From the NCBI GenBank assembly GCA_030604905.1, contig JAUVVA010000005.1:1-64000 (forward strand): a stretch of DNA of 64,000 bases, written 5' to 3'. The notes below the pieces were generated by a model that saw only the letters and a list, made by a program, of their open reading frames with translations, ran no database searches and was not told the DNA's origin. This DNA is from Verrucomicrobiota bacterium (GTDB lineage Bacteria > Verrucomicrobiota > Verrucomicrobiia > Opitutales > Opitutaceae). Positions 36,525-44,166 of this stretch are shown here, one piece after another. The stretch's first letter is position 1; each line of letters begins with the position of its first letter. Position numbers and translations under genes: made by a program.

Positions 36525-37480
36525 TGCGTCAGCAAACGCGCCCGCGCCGCGGCGTCGAGCCCGCGCCCGCCATCCGCCGTCCGGGCGGCCAGCAACACCG
36601 CACCGAGCACCGGCTCGCCCCAGGGCTCCACCGGCGCGAACAAGGTGCTCCACGCCTCGTCGCGAATCACCGCGCCCATTTCCAGACCGCCGGTCACCGC
36701 CAGCGGAAAGTCCAGGGCCTCCCGCTCGTCGCGCGCCGTCAGCCGGTCTCGCACCGCCCGGGCCAGGCGCAGCAACTCCTCGCCCGCCGCCCGCACCAGA
36801 CGCCGCGCCACCGCGTCGCCCGCCTCCGCCTCCGCCCGCACCTCGCGGGCGAAGGCCGCGACGGCGGTCCGATCACGCCGTCCCGCGTGCAAGGCGCGCA
36901 GGACCTCGCGCAGGCCCCTCTCCTCGAAAAAACCAGCCGCGCGGGCGCCGAGGGTGGTCGCCTCGCCGCGTCCGTCCTCGCCTTCGCAGGCCGCGGCCAG
37001 CGCCTGCACGGCGAGCCAGTAGGCGCCGCCCTTGTCGTCGGTCAGCCAGCCCCAACCGCCGGCCTGGCAGGTCTCGCCCGCGCGGTTGCGCCCCCACGCC
37101 GCCGATCCCGTGCCCGCGATCACCACCACGCCCGGCCCGCCCGCCAGGGCGCCCGCGTGCGCCGCCTCCAGGTCGCCGCCGATCCCCATGGGACCCCCGA
37201 GCCCCGGCATCGCCAACTCGCGCCGCATCAGCTCCCGCTCCTCCTCGGTCCGCACCCCCGCGAGTCCGAAAAAACTCCCGCCCACCGCGCTCGCCTCGGC
37301 GCCGGCCCGCGCAAGGGCCTGCTCCACCGCGCGCCGGATCTGCGTGCCCGCCTCCGCCGCGCCGAGCGCCTGCCAGTTGCCCGGGCCGGCCTCGCCGCGG
37401 CCGAGCACCGTGCCGGAGACGTCGGCCAGCAGCGCCCGCGTCTTCGTCCCGCCCGCATCCACCCCGAGGTAAAGCATCAT
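36506..37480 (-). CDS. BadF/BadG-type sugar kinase (N-acetylglucosamine kinase-like)
   Basis: The 324-residue protein has the ASKHA phosphate-1 motif LGVDAGGTKTRALLAD at the N-terminus, GGDLEAAHAGALAGGPGVVV, the phosphate-2 motif IAGTGSAAWGRN and the segment GWGWLTDDKGGAYWLAVQAL typical of eukaryotic-like N-acetylglucosamine kinases in the BadF family. VTGGLEMGAVIRDEAW gives the adenosine-binding glycine pair. It likely phosphorylates an amino sugar such as GlcNAc in the cytoplasm. ATG 37480 (or 37477) is used; the longer frame is not coding. It is the first gene of the operon and is divergent from the methyltransferase gene 206 bp away. Confidence 0.88.
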   Translation of the reverse strand: MMLYLGVDAGGTKTRALLADVSGTVLGRGEAGPGNWQALGAAEAGTQIRRAVEQALARAGAEASAVGGSFFGLAGVRTEEERELMRRELAMPGLGGPMGIGGDLEAAHAGALAGGPGVVVIAGTGSAAWGRNRAGETCQAGGWGWLTDDKGGAYWLAVQALAAACEGEDGRGEATTLGARAAGFFEERGLREVLRALHAGRRDRTAVAAFAREVRAEAEAGDAVARRLVRAAGEELLRLARAVRDRLTARDEREALDFPLAVTGGLEMGAVIRDEAWSTLFAPVEPWGEPVLGAVLLAARTADGGRGLDAAARARLLTQWKSPA

Positions 37481-37686
37481 CCCCCATCCAAGGCCCGGAC
37501 CGACACCGCGGGCAAAGCACTTTTGGGCCCCAGCCGGCGACCGGTCCGCTTCGCCGAGGGAGGCCGGGAGTCGCGGCCGCCGCTCGTGGTGGACTCCCAT
37601 TTTGTCCCTCCGGCTCCTGCCGGAGCGGGCCGTCAAAACGCCCAGGCCCGCTTGCGTCACGGCCTTGCGGCAACTTCCTGAAACGC

Positions 37687-38331
37687 GTGACCCGCCTGCT
37701 GCAACCCGAGCTCCTCGACAGCCTCCCCCCGGAATCGCCCTCCGCCCAGCGCAGCCGTCGCGATCTCGCGCGGATCAACCGGATCATGGGCAACCACGCC
37801 TGGTTTGCCCGCACCCTTCCCCCGCTCGTCCGCGGCGGGGAGGCCGCCCTCGAGCTCGGATCGGGCGACGGCGCCCTGGCCCGGCGGCTCCGCGAGGTCG
37901 GTCTCGCCGTGGACGCGCTCGACCGCGTGCCGCCCCCTTCCGGCTGGCCCGCTGTCGCCCGCTGGCACCAGGCCGACCTGCGGGATTTCGAGAATTGGGC
38001 GGACTATCCCGTCGTCCTCGCCAACCTGGTCCTTCACCACCTCGCCGACGCGGAGCTCGCCGAGCTCGGCGCGTGGCTGGACCGCCACGCCCGCGTGCTT
38101 GTATTCAACGAAACCCTACGCCGCGAGCGCTGCCTCTTCGTCTGGCGCTTCGCGGCGCCGCTCGGCGGCGCCGGCCCCGTCACCCGGCACGACGGGCGGG
38201 TGAGCATCGAGGCCGGCTTCCGCGAAGACGAGTTGCCGGTCGCGCTCGGCCTTCCGCCCGCGCGCTGGGAGTGGAGCGTGCGGGAGACCTTTCTCGGGGC
38301 CTACCGCCTCGTCGCCATCCGTCGCCCATGA
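37687..38331 (+). CDS. Class I SAM-dependent methyltransferase of the polyketide cluster
   Basis: The 214-residue protein has the AdoMet motif I in AALELGSGDGALARRLREVG, the acidic end of strand 2 in AVDALDRVPP and a later VVLANLVLHHLADAELAEL, as in small-molecule methyltransferases. The N-terminus VTRLLQPELLDSLPPESPSA and RINRIMGNHAWFARTLPPL are also typical of this group. GTG 37687 is the only plausible start. Its stop overlaps the ATG of the FAD oxidoreductase gene (ATGA), and a type III polyketide synthase follows, so it probably methylates the polyketide or a precursor. The exact acceptor is unknown. Confidence 0.85.
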   Translation: MTRLLQPELLDSLPPESPSAQRSRRDLARINRIMGNHAWFARTLPPLVRGGEAALELGSGDGALARRLREVGLAVDALDRVPPPSGWPAVARWHQADLRDFENWADYPVVLANLVLHHLADAELAELGAWLDRHARVLVFNETLRRERCLFVWRFAAPLGGAGPVTRHDGRVSIEAGFREDELPVALGLPPARWEWSVRETFLGAYRLVAIRRP

Positions 38332-39470
38332 AAACCACCGATACCCGCGATCCCACCCCCGTGCCTCGTTCGCCCGGCCTGCCGCCCGGGGCCCTTTCCT
38401 CCCCTCGCGCCGCCACCTCCGTGCGCGACGCCGCGCCCTCCCGTCCGGTCGAGATCATCGGCGGCGGCCTCGCCGGGCTCTCGCTCGGCCTCGCCCTGCG
38501 TCGCGCCGGCGTCTCCGTGACGCTGCACGAGGCCGGCGACTACCCGCGCCACCGCGTCTGCGGCGAGTTTATCGCCGGGCTCGATGCCGCCACGCGCCTC
38601 GCGCTCCGGCTCGATCCCTTCCTCGTCGGCGCCCGCGCGCACCAGGAGGTCGCGTGGTTCCGGGGCGCCGCGGCCCTGCGCAACCACACCTTGCCCGCCA
38701 CCGCGCTCGCGCTCAGCCGCCACACCCTCGACTCGCGCCTCGCCGAGGCCTTCGTCGCGGCCGGCGGCGAACTGCGCGTGCGCTCCCGGGTGCCGGCCAA
38801 CGAGCCCGCGCCCGGACGGGTTTTCGCCCACGGCCGGCACGCCGCTCCGGATTCGCCGTGGCTGGGGCTGAAGCTCCACGTGCACGGTCTCCCGCTGCGC
38901 GCCGATCTGGAGGTGCACCTCGGCGATCACGCCTACGTCGGGCTCTGCCGGGTCGAGGACGACCGCGTCAATGTGTGCGGGCTTTTCCGCCGCCGGCCGG
39001 ATCTCTCGCTCGACCGGGAAACGGCGCTCCTCGCCTACCTGCGCGCCGCCGGGCTCGCGGAACTGGCGGAGCGGGTGGACAGCGCCGAGACCGACCCCGA
39101 GTCGCGCTGCGCCGTCGCGGCCCTCGCCTTCGGTCGCGCGCCCGCGCCCGCCGCCGAGACCGGGGACCGCCTCGTGCTCGGTGATGCGCACGCGCTCATC
39201 CCGCCCTTCACCGGCAACGGCATGTGCATGGCCTTCCAGTCCGCCGCCCTTGCCCTCGGGCCGCTGCTCGCCTGGTCGCGCGGCGAGGCCGAGTGGGGCA
39301 TCACCGTCGCGCGCGTGCGCAGCCTGCTCCACGCCCGCTTTCGCCTGCGCCTCGCCACCTCGGCGCTTTTGCACCCGGCCTTGCTCCACCCCGGCGCCCA
39401 GTCGGGCCTCGCGGCGGCCGCCCGCGCCAAGCTTTTGCCCGTCGGCCCGCTCTACCACGCCACGCACTGA
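38328..39470 (+). CDS. FAD-dependent oxidoreductase of the polyketide cluster
   Basis: The 380-residue protein has a 40-residue proline-rich N-terminus and then the FAD motif EIIGGGLAGLSLGLALRRAG. The region YPRHRVCGEFIAGLDAAT is typical of geranylgeranyl reductase-like or tryptophan halogenase-like flavoproteins. The C-terminal FAD motif is VLGDAHALIPPFTGNGMCMA. It probably hydroxylates or reduces the polyketide product. The ATG at 38328 overlaps the methyltransferase stop; the alternative long frame upstream is antisense-like. The polyketide synthase gene starts 52 bp after the stop, so all three genes form one transcription unit. Confidence 0.88.
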   Translation: MKTTDTRDPTPVPRSPGLPPGALSSPRAATSVRDAAPSRPVEIIGGGLAGLSLGLALRRAGVSVTLHEAGDYPRHRVCGEFIAGLDAATRLALRLDPFLVGARAHQEVAWFRGAAALRNHTLPATALALSRHTLDSRLAEAFVAAGGELRVRSRVPANEPAPGRVFAHGRHAAPDSPWLGLKLHVHGLPLRADLEVHLGDHAYVGLCRVEDDRVNVCGLFRRRPDLSLDRETALLAYLRAAGLAELAERVDSAETDPESRCAVAALAFGRAPAPAAETGDRLVLGDAHALIPPFTGNGMCMAFQSAALALGPLLAWSRGEAEWGITVARVRSLLHARFRLRLATSALLHPALLHPGAQSGLAAAARAKLLPVGPLYHATH

Positions 39471-39522
39471 TTCCCTCCGCGCTCCTGTTTCGGACCGGCC
39501 ATGACCGGCCTTCCAGCTCTCG

Positions 39523-40578
39523 ATGTTCCTTCAATCGCTCGCCACCGCTCTGCCTCCCGCTCGATTCACCCAAGCCGAAAGCCTGCGCCTCATCGCGGCC
39601 TCGGAGGGCCATGCCCGCCTCTCGCGTCGCTCCCGCCTCACGCTGCAAGCCGTCTTGCGCGGTGAGAGCGGGGTCGCGACGCGCCACTTCGCCTTTGATC
39701 CCATCGACCGGCTTTTCGGCGCCTCGGCCGACACCCTCAACGAGGCCTTTCGCGAGGAGGCGCCGCGGCTCGCGGGCCGGGCCCTGGCCGACGCGCTGCA
39801 GAAAGCCGGTCTCGAGGCCGCGCAACTCGACGCGCTCGTGATCTGCACCTGCACCGGCTACCTGTGCCCCGGGGTGACGAGTTACGTGGCGGAAAAACTC
39901 GGCCTGCGCGCCGACGCCTACCTGCAAGATCTCGTCGGGCTAGGTTGCGGCGCCGCCATCCCCGCGCTCCGCTCCGTCGAGGCGCTGCTCGCCGTCCGCC
40001 CCGCCGCCACCGTGGCCTGCGTGGCGGTGGAGATCTGCTCGGCCGCCTTTTACCTCGACGACAATCCCGGCGTGCTCATCAGCGCCTGTCTTTTTGGCGA
40101 CGGCGCCGCGGCCACGATTTGGCGCGCCACGCCGCCGCCCTCCGCGGCCGGGCCGGCCCTGCGCGCGGGCGGCTTCAACACCCTGCACCTTCCGGAAGCG
40201 CGCGATCACATCCGCTTCGAGCAGCGCTTCGGCAAGCTGCGCAACTTGCTCACCCCGGCCGTGCCCGCCCTCGCCGCCGAGGCGGTGGCGAGGCTCTTCG
40301 CCGAGGAGTCGCGGCGGGCGCCCGAGCCCGTGCGTATCCTCAGTCACCCGGGCGGACGCGACGTGCTCGACGCCATCGAGGCCGCCTTGCCCGCGCATCG
40401 TCTCGACGCCAGCCGCCACATCCTTCGCGAGTTTGGCAACATGAGCAGTCCATCGGTGCTCTTCGCGCTCGAGCACGCCTTGCGCGAGGACGCGCCGCGC
40501 CCGGGCAAGCCGTGGTGGTTGGTGAGCTTTGGCGCCGGATTCGCCGCCCACTCCTGCCGGGTGGAGGCGGTGGCGTAG
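39523..40578 (+). CDS. Type III polyketide synthase (chalcone/stilbene synthase-like)
   Basis: The 351-residue protein has the catalytic triad of type III polyketide synthases: C142 in DLVGLGCGAAIPAL, H275 in RILSHPGGRDVLD and N306 in REFGNMSSPSVLF. LVICTCTGYLCPGVTSYV and the C-terminal WLVSFGAGFAAHSCRVE are strongly conserved family segments. It condenses an acyl-CoA starter with malonyl-CoA, giving alkylpyrones, alkylresorcinols or related compounds; the starter cannot be read from sequence. It closes a compact cluster with a methyltransferase and an FAD oxidoreductase. Only six bases separate its stop from the convergent rpe stop. Confidence 0.93.
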   Translation: MFLQSLATALPPARFTQAESLRLIAASEGHARLSRRSRLTLQAVLRGESGVATRHFAFDPIDRLFGASADTLNEAFREEAPRLAGRALADALQKAGLEAAQLDALVICTCTGYLCPGVTSYVAEKLGLRADAYLQDLVGLGCGAAIPALRSVEALLAVRPAATVACVAVEICSAAFYLDDNPGVLISACLFGDGAAATIWRATPPPSAAGPALRAGGFNTLHLPEARDHIRFEQRFGKLRNLLTPAVPALAAEAVARLFAEESRRAPEPVRILSHPGGRDVLDAIEAALPAHRLDASRHILREFGNMSSPSVLFALEHALREDAPRPGKPWWLVSFGAGFAAHSCRVEAVA

Positions 40579-40584
40579 CGCGTC

Positions 40585-41253
40585 CTACCAGGCCGCGGCC
40601 TCGCGCACGAAGGCGGCGCGGTCGGGGGCCTTGAAGAAGGCGGTGCCGGCCACGAAGGTGTCGGCTCCGGCCGCGCGGCATTCCGGGCCGGTCTTGGCGT
40701 CGACGCCGCCGTCCACTTCGAGGCGGAAACGCAGCTCGCGCTGGCGGCGCCAGGTGTCGAGCTGCACGAGCTTGGGCAGCATGTCGCGGCGGAAGGACTG
40801 GCCGCCGAAGCCGGGCTGCACGGTCATGACCAGCAGCAGGTCGATCTCGGCGAGGAAGGGCTCGGCCAATTCGGCGGGCGAACCGGGGTTGAGCACGAGG
40901 CCGGTCTGGCAGCCGAGCTCGCGCACGCGGGCGAGCAGGGCGCGGTGGTCGATGGCGGGCTCGAGGTGGAAGCTGATGAGGTTGGCCCCGGCCTTGGCGA
41001 AGGGCTCCACGAAGTCCTGCGGGTTGTCCAACATCAGGTGGACGTCGAAGAAGAGCCCGGGCTGTTCGCGGCGCAGCTCCGCCACCATCTGCGGACCGAA
41101 GGTGAGGTTGGGCACGAAGTGGCCGTCCATGATGTCGAGGTGCAGCCAGGGGGCGCCGGCGGCGGCGACCTGCGCGGCGCTCTCGGCCAGGCGGATGTGT
41201 TGGCCGGCGAGGATCGAGGGGGCGAGAAGGGAGGAGTGGACGGGTGCGGGCAC
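40585..41253 (-). CDS. rpe: Ribulose-phosphate 3-epimerase
   Basis: The 222-residue TIM barrel shows all Rpe signatures: LAPSILAG at the start, APWLHLDIMDGHFVPNLTFG with the metal-binding aspartate, FDVHLMLDNP, LVMTVQPGFGGQSFRRDML, and VDGGVDAKTG with the second catalytic aspartate. The end reads AGADTFVAGTAFFKAPD. It interconverts ribulose and xylulose 5-phosphate in the pentose phosphate pathway, together with gnd encoded at 15292. The start is GTG 41253. It is divergent from sufE, with an inverted repeat in the 188-bp space between them. Confidence 0.95.
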   Translation of the reverse strand: MPAPVHSSLLAPSILAGQHIRLAESAAQVAAAGAPWLHLDIMDGHFVPNLTFGPQMVAELRREQPGLFFDVHLMLDNPQDFVEPFAKAGANLISFHLEPAIDHRALLARVRELGCQTGLVLNPGSPAELAEPFLAEIDLLLVMTVQPGFGGQSFRRDMLPKLVQLDTWRRQRELRFRLEVDGGVDAKTGPECRAAGADTFVAGTAFFKAPDRAAFVREAAAW

Positions 41254-41335
41254 GATGCCACCGACCGTGAAGAAGGCCCCCGCGCCAGCGCAAGGCTAGG
41301 CGGCGCCGGCGACGCGACATCCGCGACGCGGCCGC

Positions 41336-41371
41336 CCGGAAAGTGTAAGCCATTGGGTGACACTTTTCCGG
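41336..41371. repeat. Inverted repeat between rpe and sufE
   Basis: CCGGAAAGTGT (41336-41346) and ACACTTTTCCGG (41360-41371) are complementary apart from one extra base. The centre carries CATTGGGTGACAC, resembling one arm of the GTCACC...GGTGAC palindromes found in the helicase gene. It could be a bidirectional regulatory site or a mobile palindromic repeat. Confidence 0.65.
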
Positions 41372-41441
41372 CGGGCCCCTCCGCCTTTGAGGCTGGCGAG
41401 GGTCGGGCGGATGGGTTTGGGTGTCGGGTTTCCTCTTTCGA

Positions 41442-41873
41442 ATGAGCCTGCCCGAAAAACGCCAAGCCCTGCTCGACGATCTGATCACCCTGCCCGACGC
41501 GGAGGAGCGCTTCGTCTATCTGCTCGACAAGGCGAAGAAATGGAAGCCGCTCGACGCCGCGCTCAAGACCGACGCGCGCCTGCTGCCGGGCTGCGTCTCG
41601 CGACTCTGGTTGTATCCGGAATTTCGTGACGGTCGCTGCTGGTTCCACATGGACGCCGACGCCATGATCTCCAAGGGCATCGCCGCCGTGCTCTGCGGTT
41701 TCTACTCCGGCGAGACCCCGGGCGACATCCTGGCGGTGGAGCCGGATTTTCTGGCCGAGGCCGGTCTCACCCAAGTGCTCTCGGCCAACCGCAGCAACGC
41801 CCTCACCAACCTGCGCAAGCGCATCAAGGCCTACGCCGAGGCCTGCCTCGCGGGCGAGGTGAGCGCGGGCTAG
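41442..41873 (+). CDS. sufE: SufE-like sulfur acceptor protein
   Basis: The 143-residue product is a SufE family member: KRQALLDDLITLPDAEERFV at the start, the catalytic cysteine C51 in DARLLPGCVSRLWLYPE, and the helical C-terminal part with AVLCGFYSGETPGDILAVEP. SufE accepts sulfur from the desulfurase SufS and passes it to the SufBCD scaffold for iron-sulfur cluster assembly. No other suf gene is present here, so it is a stand-alone copy. ATG 41442 is preferred to the GTG frame start at 41421 because family members begin near this point. Confidence 0.92.
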   Translation: MSLPEKRQALLDDLITLPDAEERFVYLLDKAKKWKPLDAALKTDARLLPGCVSRLWLYPEFRDGRCWFHMDADAMISKGIAAVLCGFYSGETPGDILAVEPDFLAEAGLTQVLSANRSNALTNLRKRIKAYAEACLAGEVSAG

Positions 41874-41912
41874 GCTGGCACCCCGCTGCTCAGCCTCCGA
41901 CCGGGGGCTGGC

Positions 41913-44132
41913 CTAGATCGTGCGGCGTTCGGGCAACCGGATCGTCGCGCGCGTGAGCCGGTGCTGCACCGGGCGGCGTTGCTCCGGGGTGAGCGGCGGC
42001 AAGTCGGGCAAGTCCGCCGCGCGCGCGTCGCCGAGCAGGCGTGAGGCCACGGCACGTGCGGCGTCCCAACGTTCGCGCAAGGGCGCGGTGGCGAAGGGCA
42101 GGCCTTCGGCCAAGGGCTCGGCGGCGGCGAGGCTGCGCAAAAAGCTGCGCCACTCGGTGAGCAGGCGGTCGATGTCGCCGCGGCCGGCGGCGGCGTGTTC
42201 GTCGGCGAGCGTGTGGGCGAGCGCGCCGCGCGAGGCGTGACCCTCGACGAGGGCCTGCACGATCTCGCTCGCGCCGTAGCCGTAGGCGGGCGGCAGTCCC
42301 TCCTCGAGGTAGCCGCCGACGCTGAGGCGCCGGTAGGTTTTTTCGCAGGCGAAGGCGAGGCGGCCGAGGCGGCGCGGGTTGGTGCCGGCGAAGCGGTCGC
42401 CGGCGAAGAGATTGGCGCAGTCGAACAGGAGCTGGTCGACCGGGTAGCGGCGGTCCTCGAGGCCGGCGGCCAGCGCCAGGCCCTCGGGACCGAGAAACAC
42501 GGCGACGATGGCGCCGCGCGCGGTGAGGCGGAGGCGTTTGTCGAGGATGCCGGCGCGTTGCCATTCCCAGAGCGGGGTGGGCTCGGGCGAGAGGGACAGG
42601 CACTCGGCGCGGTGCGCGCAGCCGCGGCAGCCGGGGAAGGGCTCGCGGCGGCGGCGCACCAGGCGGGCGCGGCCCGTATCGGTGAGGAGACCACAGGGCA
42701 GGGTCTCGTCGGGCGGGAGGGCGGAGGTGGCCTCGGCGCCGAGGCGCAGCGGCTGCTCGGTGAAGAAGCGCGCGGCGGCGTCGCGCGCGAGCGAGAGAGC
42801 CGATTCGCCGGGGGCGAGGCGGCGGAGGAGCGCGGCCCAGGGCAGGGGCGCGGCGCGTTTGAGGCGGAGCGGGGCGGCGCGGCGCAGGCGCGGGGTGCGG
42901 CCGGAGACGAGCACGTAGCCGGTCTCGTCGAGGCCGCGTCGGCCGGCGCGCCCGATCATCTGGAGCAGCTCGTGCGGGGCGATGTCGCGCTCGAGGGCGC
43001 CGACGCGGTAGCTCGCGGCGGTGAGCATGACCGAGCGCAGGGAGAAGTTGATCCCGGCGGCGAGGCCGAGGGTGGCGACGACGGCGCGCAGTTGCCCGGC
43101 CTTGGCCAGCGGCTCAACGAGGCCGGCGCGCTGGGCGTAGGAGAGCCCGCTGTGGTGGTGGGCGACGCGGCGCTGGAGGAGGCGGGCGAGGGCGGGGCCG
43201 GCCATCGATTCCTGCTCGGGCGTGAGCGGGAGCGGATCGGCGAGCGGGAGTTCGCGGGCGAGCTGGCGGGCGAGGCGCTCGGCGTCGGCCCGGTGGGGGG
43301 CGAAGACGAGCACCGGCGCGAGGCCTTCGCGCAGGGCGCCGGCGACGCGCCGCGCCCAGAAGCTGCCGATCTCGGAGGGCAGGCCGCGGGCGAGGTCGTC
43401 GATCTCGACCTCCTCGAGCGGCACGGGGCGGATCGCGGTGCGCACCACCTCGACGCGGCGGCCGAGGCGGGCGAGCCAGGCGGCGACGTCCTCGGGATTG
43501 GCGACCGAGCCGGAGAGCAGGAGCAGTTGCACCGAGGGGGGCAGGGTGGCGACGACGCCCTCGTAGTGGTTGCCGCGGGCGGGATCGGCCAGCCACTGGT
43601 ATTCGTCGATCACGAGGAGGTCCGGCAGGCGCTCGCCCGCGGCGCGAGGGCCCGGTGCCGACGCCGGGGCGGGAGCAGACGCCGCGGCGTCGGGCGAATT
43701 GTCACCAATCTGGTGACAGTTTTCGGAGGGCGTTTCCGAGGGGGGAGGGAGGGAATTGTCACCCAATGGGTGACAAAAGGCGGGGGCGGGGAGGGCGCGG
43801 AGGAAGGCTCCTTGGGCGGCTTCGAGGGTGGCGACGACGATCGGGGCGTGGGGGGCGACGGAGAGGTCGCCGGTGGTGATGCCGACGCGCCAGCCGCGGG
43901 CGCGCCACTCGGCGTATTTGTCGTTGGCAAGGGCGCGGGTGGGGACGGTGAAGATCGCGCGGCGGGCGAAGTTGCCCTGCTCGACGAAGCGCTCGAAGAC
44001 GTGGGTTTTGCCGGCGCCGGTGGGGGCGTCGACGATGACGTCGTGGCCGGCCAGAAGGGCGTGCACGGCGTCGCGTTGCCACCGGTCGGGCAGCATGAGC
44101 GATTGCAGGCCTTGGAAGTCGCCGAGCCGCAT
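41913..44132 (-). CDS. Ski2-like DEAD/DEAH-box helicase
   Basis: The 739-residue protein has the Q-type start LPDRWQRDAVHALLAGHDVI, Walker A VDAPTGAGKTHVF near residue 40, TVPTRALANDKYAEWR, motif II LLVIDEYQWLADPARGNHY (DEYQ instead of DExH), motif III LLLLSGSVAN, and motif VI LLQMIGRAGRRGLDETGYV. The Ski2-like C-terminal part includes a cluster of cysteines (PGCRGCAHRAECLSL), perhaps a metal site. Between motifs Ib and II lies an inserted proline-rich stretch containing CHPLGDN and CHQIGDN, encoded by two palindromic DNA repeats. It unwinds nucleic acid with ATP; the physiological role is unknown. ATG 44132 is chosen; a GTG lies four codons upstream. Confidence 0.9.
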   Translation of the reverse strand: MRLGDFQGLQSLMLPDRWQRDAVHALLAGHDVIVDAPTGAGKTHVFERFVEQGNFARRAIFTVPTRALANDKYAEWRARGWRVGITTGDLSVAPHAPIVVATLEAAQGAFLRALPAPAFCHPLGDNSLPPPSETPSENCHQIGDNSPDAAASAPAPASAPGPRAAGERLPDLLVIDEYQWLADPARGNHYEGVVATLPPSVQLLLLSGSVANPEDVAAWLARLGRRVEVVRTAIRPVPLEEVEIDDLARGLPSEIGSFWARRVAGALREGLAPVLVFAPHRADAERLARQLARELPLADPLPLTPEQESMAGPALARLLQRRVAHHHSGLSYAQRAGLVEPLAKAGQLRAVVATLGLAAGINFSLRSVMLTAASYRVGALERDIAPHELLQMIGRAGRRGLDETGYVLVSGRTPRLRRAAPLRLKRAAPLPWAALLRRLAPGESALSLARDAAARFFTEQPLRLGAEATSALPPDETLPCGLLTDTGRARLVRRRREPFPGCRGCAHRAECLSLSPEPTPLWEWQRAGILDKRLRLTARGAIVAVFLGPEGLALAAGLEDRRYPVDQLLFDCANLFAGDRFAGTNPRRLGRLAFACEKTYRRLSVGGYLEEGLPPAYGYGASEIVQALVEGHASRGALAHTLADEHAAAGRGDIDRLLTEWRSFLRSLAAAEPLAEGLPFATAPLRERWDAARAVASRLLGDARAADLPDLPPLTPEQRRPVQHRLTRATIRLPERRTI
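43701..43776. repeat. Two palindromic repeats inside the helicase gene
   Basis: GTCACCAATCTGGTGAC (43701-43717) and TTGTCACCCAATGGGTGAC (with AA at the end, 43756-43776) are near-perfect palindromes with three-base centres, 55 bp apart start to start. The sequence GGTGACAGTTTTCGGAGGGC next to the first one resembles the sequence near 41355. Both units are in frame and encode CH(P/Q)(L/I)GDN. Confidence 0.85.
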
Positions 44133-44166
44133 GGGGCCGCGCACGGTAGGGCGCGCACCCCGCGGG

